A stretch of 64,000 bases of DNA from Morganella psychrotolerans (GCF_001676055.1 NZ_LZEX01000012.1:1-64000), one strand, 5' to 3'. Shown: positions 18,596-30,909, counted from the stretch's first letter. Notes: a model not told the origin generated them from the sequence alone. Numbers and translations are program-made.

Positions 18596-19111
18596 TTAGT
18601 TATCGTTCTTATCCAACTGGATGAGTAACTTGCGCATCAGTTTCTCCAGACTTTTCTGCTCATCTTCTTCCAGAGCTGACCAGATATGGCGCAATGCATC
18701 ATGCTGAGGCGGCAGCAGGCTGTGCAGAAAATCGGTTCCTTTCTCCGTCAGATGCAGGTGCAGGCAACGGCGGTCATTGTGGCTCTCTTTGCGTTCAATC
18801 CAGCCATTTTTTTCCAGCTCATCAGCAATACGGGTTGCGTTTGTACGGGAAGATCCGAGTGCGGCACTCAGTTCGGATGGCTGAATGCTGTGTGATTCTT
18901 TAGTATCAAGGATCATCAGCGCCATGAATAACGTTTCGTTTATGCCCTGAGATTTCAGCATACTGTTACGTTTTTCTAATAATTTACTCTGAACGTGCAT
19001 GGAGAGCCGGGTCAGTAAAATTTCCTGATACGGTAAGTCTGCGCCAAGGCTTTTCTGCTGTGCTATACGGCTGTTGAGCAACTCTTCTGTCGGTGTAAAT
19101 GAACTTTCCAT
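18596..19111 (-). CDS. emrR: MarR-family repressor EmrR (MprA)
   Basis: A 171-residue winged-helix regulator (E. coli 176). The recognition region reads [39 protein letters not shown], condensed here in parts: [17 protein letters not shown] then the wing. In E. coli it represses the emrRAB operon and is released by pump substrates such as uncouplers. The order emrR-emrA-emrB on the minus strand supports the same role. The N-terminal extension ([20 protein letters not shown]) is also found in E. coli MprA. Confidence 0.94.
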   Translation of the reverse strand: MESSFTPTEELLNSRIAQQKSLGADLPYQEILLTRLSMHVQSKLLEKRNSMLKSQGINETLFMALMILDTKESHSIQPSELSAALGSSRTNATRIADELEKNGWIERKESHNDRRCLHLHLTEKGTDFLHSLLPPQHDALRHIWSALEEDEQKSLEKLMRKLLIQLDKNDN

Positions 19112-19561
19112 TATTGAGATACCTTATTAGTTTCTGTTGGTACGATAACTTAGCTATCACCCGGCTGAATGGTCAGCTAAAAGATTAATTTAACAATTAT
19201 AGCAGGTTAATATCACTATGTTTCGTTTGATAATGATAACTGATTCATAAATTTTGTGAATGTCAGTTACAAAAAATACGTATTTTTTAGCAAATCACTT
19301 ACATTGTGGCTACAGAGTGACTAACCTCAATTATGCGTAATTTCCGCGATATAAATGGCGTCAATTTTTATTAGCACTTTATCGTACTGAATAAGATGTA
19401 ATGGCTGACATTGCCGTTATGGTAGTGATTATCGCTGTAGTATCTATTTTACGTGGTCGAAAATTATTTTCTTTGATTAACTGTGTTATTTGTAACTTTT
19501 TATGAAGGGATAATCTATATGCGGTAGGTTATTATTCGATATTCGTTCAATTTTTGAGTGG
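19112..19561. other. Intergenic region upstream of emrR
   Basis: A 450-base gene-free stretch between the emrR start and the terminator of the broken MFS gene. It must carry the emrRAB promoter and EmrR operator. A loosely symmetric TTAGCT...AGCTAA pair (about 19150-19181) is the only candidate I see, and it is weak. In E. coli ygaZ and ygaH occupy this place; no trace of them is visible. Confidence 0.4.
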
Positions 19562-19586
19562 AAAAAACACCCGAAGGTGTTTTTTT
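19562..19586 (-). terminator. Terminator of the MFS transporter gene
   Basis: AAAAAACACC and GGTGTTTTTT around CGAA form a compact stem with T-runs on both strands. It touches the stop codon of the minus-strand gene that ends at 19586. Confidence 0.85.
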
Positions 19587-20820
19587 CAGAGGGAAGAGTT
19601 GTCGGCGGTGTGTTGCCTGCATGCTGTGTCAGTTATCTGAGCAATATCATGTTTTTTTCCGGCGAGCCAGACAACCAGACCTGTCACACTGACTGCACCG
19701 CCGCTGTAACAGACCCCCATCCAGCCGTAGTGACTGTAAGCATAGCCTGACAGTAGTGAACCGAGTGCGCCGCCTAAAAAATAACAGGTCATATAACCGG
19801 CGGTCAGGCGGCTGCGCGCTTCCGGCATCATTCTGTAGAGGGTACTCTGATTGGTGACATGAATTGCCTGTACGGCAAGATCAAGAATAACCACACCGGC
19901 AATAAATGCCGCGACCGAATACCCGGCAAAGGCAATCGGGATCCACGAGAGCAGAAGCAGTAACAGACCCGCGCTGGTGGTCTGACGGCCTTTGCCTTTA
20001 TCCACAAAGCGTCCTGCCTGTCCTGCCATCAGTGCGCCTGCCGCACCCGCCAGACCGAACAGGCCGATCGTACTTTCTGAGTAATTAAACGGGTCAGATG
20101 ACAGCAGAAATGCCATAGAGGTCCAGAGCAGACCAAATGCCGCAAACGCGATTGCCCCGAGCGCCGCACGAACCCGCAATACCGGTGTGCGGACAAATAG
20201 CACAACAATGGATACCAGCAGCTGTCTGTATTTCAGGGAAGACACCTGTTTGTATTGCGGCAGACGGAACCAGAGGATCAGGGCCAGCAGGACGAGCAGC
20301 CCGGATGCGACCCAATAAATTGTCCGCCAGCCGCCAAATTCTGCCAGAACACCGGCGACTGTGCGTGCCAGAAGGATCCCGAGCAGCAATCCGCTCATAA
20401 TAATGCCGACGCTTTACCGCGATGCTGCGGTTTTGCCAGGGTTGCGGCAAGCGGGATAAGCACTTGTGCCACAACAGAGAACATTCCGGCGAGTGCCGTT
20501 CCCAGCAGTAATTGCCAGAGTGTCTGTGACAGTGCCGAGATAAGCAGCCCGATTGCTGAAAGCAGTGTCAGGGTGACAATCAGGTTGCGGCGCTCAAATT
20601 TATCGCCGAGCGGAACAATAAACATCAGACCGGCGGCATAACTGAGCTGTGCTGCGGTGACAATAAAGCCCGCCATACCGGCAGTGACGCCGAATTGTGT
20701 GGCGATAGTATCGAGTAACGGCTGTGAATAGTAATTGCTTGCCACTAATAAACCGGTGGCAACTGCCATCAGGCAGATAAGTCCCGGGGTCAGGACGGCA
20801 TCAGGTGTCTTTTTTTTCAT
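19586..20820 (-). pseudogene. MFS transporter (YgaY-like), split by a one-base frameshift
   Basis: Two adjacent frames form one 12-helix MFS exporter. The first (20395-20820, 141 residues) carries helices 1-4 and ends PQHRGKASALL; the second (19586-20398, 270 residues) starts MSGLLLGILLARTVAG and holds the rest. Restoring one G near 20405-20408 (GCGTCGGC to GCGTCGGGC) gives RGKASGIIMSGLLLG, the expected family reading. As written, the first stop and the second ATG overlap as ATGA, so coupled translation of two halves is conceivable. The position between proX and emrR matches E. coli ygaY, which as I recall is itself frameshifted in K-12. Real mutation or sequencing error cannot be told apart here. 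Confidence 0.85.
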
Positions 20821-20921
20821 TATGTCCGGATTACAGTGATAAGGGTATTCGGGGCGCTACTATATAGAAACCAGGCAGGAAGGAGTATTAATTTTGTGAG
20901 TTAAATCACATTTAATTGAGC

Positions 20922-20950
20922 AAAAAAACGGCCATGCAATGCATGACCGT
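20922..20950 (-). terminator. proVWX operon terminator
   Basis: ACGGCCATGC and GCATGACCGT (one mismatch) form a stem around a short loop; the minus strand continues with seven T. It lies 24 bases after the proX stop codon. Confidence 0.85.
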
Positions 20951-20973
20951 GGTGTATGAAAACTAAAAAATGA

Positions 20974-21972
20974 TTACTTTTCAGCTGCCTGGCGCGCCAG
21001 CTTTATCCATCCGTCAAACGTGGACTGATTCGCTTTAATCCAGGCATTTGCATGTCGCTCAATATCCGCCTGTGAATTTTGTCCGTCATGCATACGCAGG
21101 TTCTGGGCATTGATCGCCGCAACCGGCAGTTTCATGATGGCAAACAGTTCAGCTGCCGCAGGGTTTTTATCAGCCCAGGCTTTGTTTGCAGCAATGTGCA
21201 TAGTGCTTGGCGGGAAACCGTAATTTTTACCATTGGGTAATTTTGTATCGATTTTTTCACCGTCCGGCATTGAGGAAAACGGCACCTGTAACCAGACCAC
21301 ATCACGACCCGGTTTAAGCTCATCACTTATCCAGTAAGGGGTCCAGGTGTAATACAGGATAGGCTTGCCTTCTTTATAGCGCGTGATGGTATCAGCCATC
21401 ATTGCGGCATAGTTCCCCTGATTATGTTCAACCGTATTATTCAGTTTGTATGCTTTCAGGTGATTGTTAATGGCGGCCTCGCAGCCCCAGCCCGGATTAC
21501 AGCCGGTCAGGTCAGCTTTGCCGTTGCCGTTGGTATCAAACAGTTTGGCGATTTCAGGGTCTTTCAACTGCTCAATATTGGTAATGTTATATTTTTCAGC
21601 GGTTTTCTTATCAATAAGATAGCCCTGTGCGGCATTCACGACATAATCTCCTTTGCGGTAGAATTTGTCGTCACCACCGGCGGCTTTGTACTGTGAATTA
21701 TGCAGCGGTACCCAGCTTACAGCCATAAATGTGGCATCGCCGTTGGCGATAGACGCATATGCGACGTTGTAATCCACTTCCTGAATCGGCTGTACATCGT
21801 AACCGAGCTCTTCCAGGGCTTTATTGACGATAAGGGTCTGAAATGTCTCTTCAGTAATGGTGCTTTGTACAGGCAGCACTTTGATCCCTTTGCCGGGCTT
21901 TGCAGTATCTGCAAGCGCCTGAGTACCAATGAGTGCCGATAAGGCGATTGCCATAATTGCTGTCTTACGCAT
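20974..21972 (-). CDS. proX: Glycine betaine/proline-betaine binding protein ProX
   Basis: Periplasmic substrate-binding protein of the ProU ABC importer, 332 residues. The signal peptide is [21 protein letters not shown]. The mature part shows the tryptophan-bearing segments of the E. coli ligand box ([44 protein letters not shown]) and the paired cysteines in GCNPGWGCE. The ATG at 21972 is chosen because the signal peptide starts there and AGAGGG lies just upstream; the frame extends to 22056 without similarity. Third gene of proVWX; osmotic induction is expected from the family. Confidence 0.96.
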   Translation of the reverse strand: MRKTAIMAIALSALIGTQALADTAKPGKGIKVLPVQSTITEETFQTLIVNKALEELGYDVQPIQEVDYNVAYASIANGDATFMAVSWVPLHNSQYKAAGGDDKFYRKGDYVVNAAQGYLIDKKTAEKYNITNIEQLKDPEIAKLFDTNGNGKADLTGCNPGWGCEAAINNHLKAYKLNNTVEHNQGNYAAMMADTITRYKEGKPILYYTWTPYWISDELKPGRDVVWLQVPFSSMPDGEKIDTKLPNGKNYGFPPSTMHIAANKAWADKNPAAAELFAIMKLPVAAINAQNLRMHDGQNSQADIERHANAWIKANQSTFDGWIKLARQAAEK

Positions 21973-22064
21973 CGTTTTCCCTCTTGTTGTGCCTGCCGCA
22001 GACCGGGGTGATGTGCAGCAGGGTGATAATTTGCCGGGAGCCGGGCTCCCGGGCATGGTGTGTA

Positions 22065-23141
22065 TTACGGTGTGCGGCGGAACGGACGGGTGATAAGACC
22101 GGCGGGGCCGGTGTGATACCAGCGGCGTCCGGCTTTGGCGCGGGAGTCTTTCCCGAGCGACTGGGTCAGGCGGTCAAGAATGATGGCAAGGATAACAATT
22201 CCCGCACCACCGACAGAGGCCAGCCCCATATCCAGACGACCAATACCGCGCAGAACCATCTGTCCCAGACCGCCGACGGCTATCATCGAGGCGATAACCA
22301 CCATCGACAACGCCAGCATCAGTGTCTGGTTGATCCCTGCCATGATGGTTGGCATCGCCAGTGGTAACTGCACTTTGAATAACATCTGGCGCGGATTGGC
22401 ACCAAATGATTCAGCCGCTTCAATCAGATCAGCGGGCACCTGTTTTATCCCCAGAATGGTCAGGCGGATAACCGGTGGCAATGCAAAGATAATAGTCACC
22501 ACAACGCCCGGCACATTACCGATACCAAAAAGCATGACAATCGGCACCAGATAAACGAAGGCCGGAGTGGTCTGCATGGCATCAAGCAGCGGACGGATTA
22601 TTTTTGCCGCGCGTTCATGGCGCGCCAGTGCAATACCTGTCGGCAGCCCGATAAGAATACAGAACATCAGGGCGGTCAGTACCAGAGACAGTGTTACCAT
22701 TGCTTCAGACCATGCCCCGATTGCACCAATAAATGTCAGTGATATCAGGCTGGTAATACCGAGGCCTTTGCCGCTCATCTGCCAGGCTATCAGGGCAAAA
22801 ATCACAATAGCGATAGGTGCCGGTATGGCGGTCAGACCCTGCTCAAAGCTGCTGAGAACAAAATCAATCGGAACACGGATCCCCTGAAATACCGGGCGGA
22901 AGTGCAGAACAACCCAGTTGATGATATCGGTTACCCAACTGTCAAACGGAAGAAGCGTGTGGTCAAACGGATGTGCCCAGTCAAAGGCGGGACCCGCAGC
23001 GTCACCGGCAGCGCCGGTATCAAGCCAGTCTGTGCCGCTGTCCGGAACATCTCCACCCCACGGGTCGGCATCTGCGCTGCCGGTATTTGTGGTATCAGCC
23101 CACGGATCCTGCTCTGTATCTGTCTGATTATTCGGGTTCAT
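22065..23141 (-). CDS. proW: Glycine betaine/proline ABC permease ProW
   Basis: Inner-membrane permease of ProU, 358 residues (E. coli 354). A long hydrophilic N-terminus rich in D, G and W (about 65 residues) precedes the helices, as in E. coli. The ABC-permease coupling motif is seen in [20 protein letters not shown]. It overlaps the end of proV by 14 bases, which points to coupled translation. Confidence 0.96.
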   Translation of the reverse strand: MNPNNQTDTEQDPWADTTNTGSADADPWGGDVPDSGTDWLDTGAAGDAAGPAFDWAHPFDHTLLPFDSWVTDIINWVVLHFRPVFQGIRVPIDFVLSSFEQGLTAIPAPIAIVIFALIAWQMSGKGLGITSLISLTFIGAIGAWSEAMVTLSLVLTALMFCILIGLPTGIALARHERAAKIIRPLLDAMQTTPAFVYLVPIVMLFGIGNVPGVVVTIIFALPPVIRLTILGIKQVPADLIEAAESFGANPRQMLFKVQLPLAMPTIMAGINQTLMLALSMVVIASMIAVGGLGQMVLRGIGRLDMGLASVGGAGIVILAIILDRLTQSLGKDSRAKAGRRWYHTGPAGLITRPFRRTP

Positions 23142-24333
23142 TCGGCGTCTCCTTATCTAAAGCCTGAAGCAACATCCCCTTCGAGATGACGCCGATATAG
23201 CGGTTGTTTTCACCGGTAACCGGTACCGCACAGGAAGATTGCCCGACAACACTCAGCAGCTCATTGAGCGGCGTGTCGGCACCGACTGCCTGCGGTTCAT
23301 TCAGGATGGCATCCGTAATGGTTTTTTTCGCTTTCAGCGCCGCTTCAAGTGAGGCGACAGAAACAATGCCGGCAAATTTCTGTCCACGCTCAATCAGATA
23401 GCCGTATTCACGGTCATCATCATTCAGTACTTTCAGCGCAGAGCGCGGTCCGAAACCGGGAGCCACATGCAGCAGGGCATCGGCACGGCGGCGGGCGATA
23501 TCTTTGGCACTGAATACGTGACTGATATCCACGCCGCGAAAGAAGGTGCGGACATAATCATTCGCCGGATTATTGAGAATTTCATCCGGTGTACCGATTT
23601 GCACGACAACCCCGCCCTGCATAATGGCGATACGGTCACCGATACGCATGGCTTCATCGAGATCATGGGAGATAAAGACAATGGTGCGCTGCTTATCACC
23701 CTGGAGGCTGAGTAACTCATCCTGCATTTCTGTGCGGATCAGCGGGTCGAGTGCGGAGAAGGCTTCATCCATCAGCAGAATATCCGGGTCATTTGCCAGC
23801 GCGCGGGCAAGGCCGATACGCTGACGCATTCCGCCGGAAAGCTCATCCGGATACGAATTTGCCCATTGCTCCAGATTGACCTGTTTCAGGGAATCGAGCG
23901 CCCGCGTATGGCGTTCGGCTTTGTCCATTCCGGCAAGTTCAAGGCCGAATGCGGTATTTTCGATAACCGACATATGCGGCATCAGAGCAAAGGACTGGAA
24001 TACCATACTGATTTTTTTACGCCGGACTTCGCGCAGTGCCTGGTCTGAGATAACCGCGATATCTTCGCCATCTATCAGCACCTGGCCGCGTGTCGGTTCA
24101 ATCAGGCGATTGAGAAGACGAACTAAGGTAGATTTCCCTGAACCGCTCAGTCCCATAATGACGAATATTTCGCCTTCTTCAATGGCCAGATTTGCATCCT
24201 GTACCCCGATAGTGGCACCGGTTTTTTCAAATATCTGATCTTTACTCAGACCCTGATTTAATAATTCAAAGGCAAGCTTAGGATGCTCACCAAATATTTT
24301 ATAAAGATTTTTAACTTCGAGTTTTATCGCCAT
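23128..24333 (-). CDS. proV: Glycine betaine/proline ABC transporter ATPase ProV
   Basis: Energising ATPase of ProU, 401 residues (E. coli 400). Walker A is [10 protein letters not shown], the signature is LSGGMRQR, Walker B is [13 protein letters not shown], and the switch histidine is in FISHDLDEA. Two CBS domains fill the last 120 residues, where ionic strength is sensed in related transporters. First gene of the operon; a 600-base AT-rich leader lies upstream, consistent with the H-NS-controlled proU promoter of E. coli. Confidence 0.97.
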   Translation of the reverse strand: MAIKLEVKNLYKIFGEHPKLAFELLNQGLSKDQIFEKTGATIGVQDANLAIEEGEIFVIMGLSGSGKSTLVRLLNRLIEPTRGQVLIDGEDIAVISDQALREVRRKKISMVFQSFALMPHMSVIENTAFGLELAGMDKAERHTRALDSLKQVNLEQWANSYPDELSGGMRQRIGLARALANDPDILLMDEAFSALDPLIRTEMQDELLSLQGDKQRTIVFISHDLDEAMRIGDRIAIMQGGVVVQIGTPDEILNNPANDYVRTFFRGVDISHVFSAKDIARRRADALLHVAPGFGPRSALKVLNDDDREYGYLIERGQKFAGIVSVASLEAALKAKKTITDAILNEPQAVGADTPLNELLSVVGQSSCAVPVTGENNRYIGVISKGMLLQALDKETPNEPE

Positions 24334-24851
24334 GCATTATATCCATTCAGAATTAATGTGGATGTCAGATTCGTGAATATGCTCTCTTCCCTGAAAAAAA
24401 AACGTTATTTACCCTAACACACGAGATAATGCTGACAACCCCTTGATTATGAGAATTAATCAAAATCCTTCCCGGTATTTGCATCAGAGGATGGTATGAA
24501 TTTAGTTATTTGTCTTTTTTGTTAATATATTAATGATGTGGTGGGTAAGGCAGCATAAATAGCGATAAACGTTAAGCAGCTCTTTGTTTTAACCATTATT
24601 TACCGGATGTACCGTTAGCGGGAAGAAAACAATAATTGGGGGATAATAACCGGATTTTATCAGGATATAAAAGAGAAGGAAAAAACAGGTAAAAAAATCA
24701 CACGGATTCAATATAATTTAATGATTACGTTTGGTTACTATCTGTCCGGATGGACATATTGCAGTTAAGTTTTAAAATAACTCGGTAAAAATATCGTAAT
24801 CAACAATGTTAGTGGTACTAAAAATTGATTATTCAGGCTGTTTTTTAAGCT
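24334..24851. other. AT-rich proU promoter region
   Basis: About 520 gene-free bases upstream of proV with many A and T tracts. In E. coli the matching region carries the osmotically induced P2 promoter and curved DNA bound by H-NS. A TATAAT occurs 8 bases before the proV ATG on the minus strand but is too close to serve as the main promoter. I could not fix a transcription start. Confidence 0.4.
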
Positions 24852-24889
24852 AAAAAAGCACTGATATAAATAATCTTAAATATCAGTGC
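24852..24889 (-). terminator. nrdHIEF operon terminator
   Basis: GCACTGATA (24858-24866) and TATCAGTGC (24881-24889) form a stem; the minus strand continues with TTTTTT. It is 50 bases after the nrdF stop codon and separates the nrd and pro operons. Confidence 0.85.
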
Positions 24890-24939
24890 ATTGATAAGAT
24901 AGGTGGTAATGCCATTACAGGTTAGAAAAAATTACTGAT

Positions 24940-25917
<978 letters not shown>

Positions 25918-25926
25918 TTAATCTGT

Positions 25927-28047
25927 TTATACGGCGCAGGAGACACAACCGGCAACTTCCGTGCCTTCCAGTGCCGACTGGCGCAGCCGCACGTAATAAA
26001 GCGTTTTTATGCCTTTTCGCCAGGCGTAAATTTGTGCGCGGTTAATGTCCCGCGTGGATGCCTCATCACTGAAAAAGAGGGTGAGAGACAGCCCCTGATC
26101 GACGTGCTGTGTGGCGGTGGCGTAGGTATCAATTATTTTTTCAGGGCCGATTTCGTACGCATCGCGATAATATTCCTGATTATCATTAGTCATGTAAGCG
26201 GCCGGATAATAAACACGTCCGAGCTTACCCTCTTTGCGGATCTCAATGCGGGCAACAATCGGGTGAATAGATGAGGTTGCGTGATTGATGTAAGAGATAG
26301 ATCCCGTTGGCGCAACCGCCTGTAAATTCTGGTTATACAGTCCGTGCTGCATCACGTTTTCTTTTAATTGCTGCCAGTCTGCCTGTGAGGGAAGCGCTAT
26401 CCCGGCATCGGTAAACAGGGCGCGCACCTTTTCTGTTACCGGTTCCCATTTCTGCGTGATGTATTTGGTAAAGTATTCACCACTTGCATAGGTGGATTGT
26501 GCAAAGTTAAAGAATGTCTGCCTGCGCTCGGTCGCCAGCCGGTTTGAGGCTTTCAGTGCATAATAGGCAATGGTCATAAAATAGATATTTGTGAAATCAA
26601 TACCTTCTTCTGAACCATAATGAATACGCTCCCGTGCCAGATAACCGTGCAGGTTCATCTGCCCGAGCCCGATAGCGTGTGAGCCTTGATTGCCGTGGTC
26701 AATGGACGGCACACTGCTGATGTGGCTCATATCTGAGACCGCAGTCAGCCCGCGCACTGCAATATCTACGGAGCGGGCAAAATCCGGGGAATCCATCATG
26801 TTTGCGATATTCAGGGAGCCGAGATTACAGCTGATATCCCGCCCGGTATGGCGGTAGCTGAGGTCGTCCTCATATTCGCTGGCGCTGTTGACCTGCAAAA
26901 TCTCTGAGCACAGGTTGCTCATATTAATGTAACCGGCGATGGGGTTTGCCCGGTTAACATTATCTTCAAACATAATATAGGGATAGCCGGACTCGAACTG
27001 GATTTCAGCGAGGATGCGGAAAAATTCGCGGGCATTAATTTTACGTTTGCGGATAGCTTTGTTATTCACCATATCCGCGTAATGTTCGCTGATACTCAGC
27101 TCAGACATGGGTTTGCCGTAAATCCGCGCCACATCATAAGGCGAGAAAAGATACATCGGCTCATTATTTTTGGCTAATTCAAAGGTAATATCCGGGATAA
27201 CCACGCCGAGGGATAATGTTTTGATACGGATTTTTTCATCTGCATTTTCCCGCTTGGTGTCCAGAAATGTCAGGATATCCGGGTGATGAGCATGAAGATA
27301 GACTGCTCCCGCGCCCTGACGCGCGCCCAGTTGGTTGGCATAGGAAAATGCATCTTCCAGCATCTTCATGACCGGCACCACGCCGCTGGACTGGTTTTCA
27401 ATCAGCTTAATCGGCGCACCGGTTTCACGCAGATTGGTCAGCAGAAACGCCACACCACCACCGCGTTTCGATAGTTGCAGCGCCGAATTCACACTGCGCC
27501 CGATGGACTCCATATTGTCTTCAATCCGCAGCAGGAAGCAGGAAACAAATTCTCCGCGCTGTTTTTTGCCGCAGTTGAGAAACGTAGGGGTGGCAGGCTG
27601 GAAACGCCCGCTGATAATTTCTTCCAGCAGATGCTCTGCCAATTCAGTATCGCCTTGTGCCAGAGTCAGTGCCACCATACAGACGCGGTCTTCAAAGCGC
27701 TCCAGATAACGCTGCCCGTCAAAGGTTTTCAGGGTATACCCGGTGTAATATTTCAGTGCACCGAGGAAAGTCTGAAAGCGGAATTTTTTGCTGTAAGCCT
27801 GTTTGAACAGGGATTTGATAAACCCGAAATCATACTGTTCAAGCACCTGTGTTTCGTAATAGTTTTCGTTAACCAGAAAATCGAGTTTTTCCCGCAGATT
27901 GTGGAAAAACACGGTGTTCTGATTAACATGGCTGCGAAAGTAGTGATGGGCCGCCGTCACATCTTTATCAAACTGTATGTTGCCGTGTGCGTCATACAGG
28001 TTGAGCATCGCATTCAGGGCGTGGTAATCCGTGTGTTCAGTCGTCAT
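25927..28047 (-). CDS. nrdE: Class Ib ribonucleotide reductase alpha subunit NrdE
   Basis: Catalytic subunit, 706 residues (E. coli 714), that reduces ribonucleoside diphosphates. Seen are the loop [15 protein letters not shown], the catalytic-cysteine strand in [10 protein letters not shown], the radical-path tyrosines near the end ([13 protein letters not shown]) and the C-terminal redox pair GCVSCAV that is re-reduced by NrdH. The short N-terminus lacks the ATP cone of class Ia, as expected. It starts 15 bases after nrdI. Confidence 0.97.
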   Translation of the reverse strand: MTTEHTDYHALNAMLNLYDAHGNIQFDKDVTAAHHYFRSHVNQNTVFFHNLREKLDFLVNENYYETQVLEQYDFGFIKSLFKQAYSKKFRFQTFLGALKYYTGYTLKTFDGQRYLERFEDRVCMVALTLAQGDTELAEHLLEEIISGRFQPATPTFLNCGKKQRGEFVSCFLLRIEDNMESIGRSVNSALQLSKRGGGVAFLLTNLRETGAPIKLIENQSSGVVPVMKMLEDAFSYANQLGARQGAGAVYLHAHHPDILTFLDTKRENADEKIRIKTLSLGVVIPDITFELAKNNEPMYLFSPYDVARIYGKPMSELSISEHYADMVNNKAIRKRKINAREFFRILAEIQFESGYPYIMFEDNVNRANPIAGYINMSNLCSEILQVNSASEYEDDLSYRHTGRDISCNLGSLNIANMMDSPDFARSVDIAVRGLTAVSDMSHISSVPSIDHGNQGSHAIGLGQMNLHGYLARERIHYGSEEGIDFTNIYFMTIAYYALKASNRLATERRQTFFNFAQSTYASGEYFTKYITQKWEPVTEKVRALFTDAGIALPSQADWQQLKENVMQHGLYNQNLQAVAPTGSISYINHATSSIHPIVARIEIRKEGKLGRVYYPAAYMTNDNQEYYRDAYEIGPEKIIDTYATATQHVDQGLSLTLFFSDEASTRDINRAQIYAWRKGIKTLYYVRLRQSALEGTEVAGCVSCAV

Positions 28048-28062
28048 AGTCTGTCTCAGAAG

Positions 28063-28488
28063 TCAGTTGAGTGCGGGTGTCAGCGCCTGTTGCTGCCAGA
28101 AGCGGTGCAGGCCGTCGCGGACACGTCCGACATCATGTTGTGTGCCGAGCAATTCAAAACGGTATAAAAAAGGAACACCGCATTTGGCGGCAATAATATC
28201 GCCCGCAATACCATAGGCGGCACCGAAATTGGTATTACCGGCAGCAATGACACCGCGCAGTAATGATCTGTTCTCCGGCTGATTAAGAAAGCGGATCACC
28301 GGACGCGGCACCGCGCCGTTGTGATGACCACCGCCGTAGGTCGGCACCAGCAGCACATAAGGCTGCGTGGCGCAAAGCGGGCTGCCGTCTTCCGGCAGCC
28401 GCGTCGCTGGTATTCCCAGCTTGCCGACAAAGCGGTGACAGGTTTCTGAGCGGGTGGAGAAGTAAATCAGCGCCTGTGTTGTTGTCAT
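28063..28488 (-). CDS. nrdI: Flavodoxin-like NrdI
   Basis: A 141-residue flavoprotein (E. coli 136) that supplies superoxide for assembly of the dimanganese-tyrosyl radical in NrdF. The flavin-binding loops are [12 protein letters not shown] near the N-terminus and [10 protein letters not shown], followed by [12 protein letters not shown]. The ATG at 28488 is preferred because a strong AGGAGG lies 5 bases upstream; the frame continues to 28566 but that part overlaps nrdH. Second gene of nrdHIEF. Confidence 0.95.
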   Translation of the reverse strand: MTTTQALIYFSTRSETCHRFVGKLGIPATRLPEDGSPLCATQPYVLLVPTYGGGHHNGAVPRPVIRFLNQPENRSLLRGVIAAGNTNFGAAYGIAGDIIAAKCGVPFLYRFELLGTQHDVGRVRDGLHRFWQQQALTPALN

Positions 28489-28507
28489 AAAGCCTCCTGC
28501 CGGTTTC

Positions 28508-28729
28508 TCAGCCGAGCGCGGCGAGTTTGTCAGGACGGAATCCGGCCCAGCTCTCCTGACCGGCAACCACTACCGGCACCTGCTGATAACCCAGGGAGCG
28601 GACATGCTGATACGCCTGCTCATCCTGTGTGATATCAATGACACTGAACGGAATGTTCTTGCGTCCGAGCATCTGGTAAGTCGCGTTGCATTGCACGCAG
28701 TCGGGTTTGCTGTAGATAATCACTGTCAT
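28508..28729 (-). CDS. nrdH: Glutaredoxin-like electron donor NrdH
   Basis: A 73-residue redoxin with the CVQC active site near residue 11, a cis-proline strand (QQVPVVV) and the C-terminal WAGFRPDKL that defines NrdH proteins. It is reduced by thioredoxin reductase and in turn reduces NrdE. First gene of nrdHIEF, downstream of two NrdR boxes. Confidence 0.96.
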   Translation of the reverse strand: MTVIIYSKPDCVQCNATYQMLGRKNIPFSVIDITQDEQAYQHVRSLGYQQVPVVVAGQESWAGFRPDKLAALG

Positions 28730-28792
28730 GATAATGTCTCTTGATTATATCTGTGGGTGATACACAGATATCGTGGGTCAACTGTATTTGAG

Positions 28793-28839
28793 ATACTATA
28801 TGTAGATATTGAATATATCAACCACACTATATATAGTGT
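28793..28839 (-). promoter_or_regulatory. Pair of NrdR boxes upstream of nrdH
   Basis: ACACTATATATAGTGT (28824-28839) is a perfect 16-base palindrome and fits the NrdR box. A second site, ATACTATATGTAGATA (28793-28808), has its centre exactly 31 bases away, three helical turns, which is the usual spacing of NrdR box pairs. NrdR is the ATP/dATP-sensing repressor of ribonucleotide reductase operons. The boxes lie 64-110 bases before the nrdH ATG. Confidence 0.88.
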
Positions 28840-28848
28840 TTATCTAAT

Positions 28849-28867
28849 TTGAATGATTATTATTATT
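28849..28867 (-). promoter_or_regulatory. Possible Fur box upstream of nrdH
   Basis: AATAATAATAATCATTCAA on the minus strand matches 14 of 19 positions of the Fur consensus GATAATGATAATCATTATC. It lies just upstream of the NrdR boxes. E. coli nrdHIEF is Fur-repressed, so the site is plausible, but in an AT-rich region such matches arise easily. Confidence 0.5.
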
Positions 28868-28912
28868 AAATGTCTGTATCTGAGTTACATCATGATCATT
28901 CACCCGGTCTGC

Positions 28913-29039
28913 TATACCCTTATTCATTCAAACTGCAGGTGTGTTGGCTACGCTCAGCTAACCGGGCCACATACTGATGTATGCTCCCCGTTTATCTTCA
29001 CTTGCCGCCTGCCTGCATCTTGAATGATGTTGGGTATAT
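28913..29039. repeat. ERIC element, full length
   Basis: Nearly identical to the copy at 10563-10689, including the GTTGGCTACGCTCAGCTAAC arm and the CATACTGATGTATGC centre. It lies between the divergent nrdH and selU genes, at the point where the gene order leaves the nrd/pro block. Confidence 0.9.
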
Positions 29040-29163
29040 ACAGCGGCAGAGCTAAAATCCGCAGCGACAAATTTTGTTGTCAGGCGTACAATAAAAAAAA
29101 GTTGATCTGCTGTTACCGGCGGGTCTTTTCACCGACATCTGAGTTGAAATCACAGTTTTTATT

Positions 29164-30246
29164 ATGGAATTATCCCCGTCTCCCCAAACAATCCGAACTC
29201 TCCTTGCCGCTGAAGTACCGTTGATCGATGTCCGTGCACCGGTGGAATTTAACCAGGGCGCGATGCCCGGTGCGCTTAATCTGCCGCTGATGAATGATGA
29301 TGAGCGGGCGGCTGTCGGTACCTGTTATAAGCAGCAGGGCTCTGAAAAAGCACTTGCGCTGGGTTATCACCTGGTCAGCGGTGAGAGCCGTACCCGCCGT
29401 CTGGCGGACTGGCAGGACGCTTGTACCCGTAATCCGCAAGGCTACCTGTGTTGTGCCCGTGGCGGTCAGCGTTCTCATATTGTGCAGCAATGGCTGCATG
29501 AATCGGGAATGGAATACCCGCTGATTACCGGCGGTTATAAAGCCCTGCGTCAAGCGGTGATTCAACTGACAACTGAGCTGGTACAGCGCCCGGTTATCTT
29601 AATCGGCGGCTGTACCGGTAACGGTAAAACCACGCTGGTGGGTGAACTGGCAGACGGTATTGATCTGGAAGGGCTGGCCCATCACCGTGGTTCTTCATTC
29701 GGACGAACCCTGGAAGCCCAGTTTGCGCAGGCGACCTTTGAGAACCATCTCGCCGCCGCAATGGTAAAAAAAGAAGCCGGGCGGACGCGCTGGGTTCTGG
29801 AAGATGAAGGCCGCGCTATCGGTGTCAATGGTCTGCCGGACTGTCTGCGGGCGCAGATGGAGAAGGCATCTCTGGTGGTGGTTGACGATCCGCTTGAGCG
29901 GCGCCTGGAAAGGCTGAAAGAAGAGTATTTTGATCGCATGTACCGGGATTTTACCACGGCATACGGTGAAGAGCAGGGCTGGCTGGCATACAGTGAGTAT
30001 CTGCATCACGGGCTGTCAGCTATCCGCAAACGGCTTGGTGCACAGCGGGCTGCTGATCTTACTGCACTGCTGGACACTGCGCTGGCAGAACAATTACGCA
30101 CTGGTGCGACCGATGCGCATTTCTCCTGGTTATGTCCGTTACTGGCAGAATATTATGACCCGATGTACCGCTATCAACTGAGCAAAAAAGCAGACCGGAT
30201 ACTTTTTTGCGGCACGTATGAAGCGGTTGCCGACTGGCTCAAATAA
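29164..30246 (+). CDS. selU: tRNA 2-selenouridine synthase SelU (MnmH, YbbB)
   Basis: A 360-residue enzyme (E. coli 364) that replaces sulfur by selenium in the 2-thiouridine of tRNA wobble bases. The first 130 residues are a rhodanese domain with the catalytic Cys97 in [13 protein letters not shown]-loop follows at about residue 149 ([10 protein letters not shown]), used for tRNA handling in the geranyl-transfer step. The ribosome-binding site before the ATG is weak. It needs selenophosphate from SelD, which is not in this window. Confidence 0.94.
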   Translation: MELSPSPQTIRTLLAAEVPLIDVRAPVEFNQGAMPGALNLPLMNDDERAAVGTCYKQQGSEKALALGYHLVSGESRTRRLADWQDACTRNPQGYLCCARGGQRSHIVQQWLHESGMEYPLITGGYKALRQAVIQLTTELVQRPVILIGGCTGNGKTTLVGELADGIDLEGLAHHRGSSFGRTLEAQFAQATFENHLAAAMVKKEAGRTRWVLEDEGRAIGVNGLPDCLRAQMEKASLVVVDDPLERRLERLKEEYFDRMYRDFTTAYGEEQGWLAYSEYLHHGLSAIRKRLGAQRAADLTALLDTALAEQLRTGATDAHFSWLCPLLAEYYDPMYRYQLSKKADRILFCGTYEAVADWLK

Positions 30247-30441
30247 TCATCTGACGTTGCTCATCATATTTTACATAACAATCTACCGGGGGATTTTTCT
30301 CCGGTGAATTGACTTGCATGAAATCATTTGCCTCGTTATTTTCTCTGTTGTGAGATGAATAACGTAAATGATGTTTGTCTCTTTATCAGAATTAGGTTCT
30401 TCTGTAGAAATCTATAGAAAATCAGAACAAAGGGCAAACTA

Positions 30442-30909
30442 ATGGCGACAACATATATTAAGGCACCAACCGGATTTCCCCGTCGTTATATCACTATCAG
30501 TGCAGATTTGCAGGGTGTTACTGAACTGGGATTCAGCGATAGCACCACAGAACAGATTGATCCGGATAATCCGTATATTGTTCAGTGTATTACAGAGTTG
30601 GATGAATATTTTTCCGGTAAAAGGCAGGATTTCAGCGTGAAACTGAATCCGCACGGAACGGAGTTTCAAACCCGCGTCTGGTCACAATTGTCGACTATTC
30701 CGTTTGCAGTCACATGGTCGTATAAAGATTTGTCATTAAAACTGGGATCGGCAAACTACTGCCGGGCAGTCGGCATGGCTAACGGACGTAATCCAATCTG
30801 TCTGATTATTCCGTGTCACCGGGTTATTGCTCATGACGGCTCAATGGGCGGGTACAGCGGCGGGCTGGATATCAAACACTGGCTGCTGCGTCATGAAGGA
30901 ATTATGTAA
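30442..30909 (+). CDS. Methylated-DNA--protein-cysteine methyltransferase
   Basis: A 155-residue suicide DNA repair protein that takes alkyl groups from O6-alkylguanine. The active-site motif is PCHRVI with Cys125, preceded by the helix-turn-helix GSANYCRAVGMANGRNP and followed by GGYSGGLDIKHWLL. It has no Ada regulatory domain, so it is of the Ogt type; whether it is the Ogt orthologue I cannot decide from neighbours. AGGG lies upstream of the ATG. Confidence 0.9.
   Translation: MATTYIKAPTGFPRRYITISADLQGVTELGFSDSTTEQIDPDNPYIVQCITELDEYFSGKRQDFSVKLNPHGTEFQTRVWSQLSTIPFAVTWSYKDLSLKLGSANYCRAVGMANGRNPICLIIPCHRVIAHDGSMGGYSGGLDIKHWLLRHEGIM

Noticed and set aside
27475-28167. 230-residue frame antisense to nrdE/nrdI
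   Set aside because: Shadow of two strongly conserved genes on the other strand.
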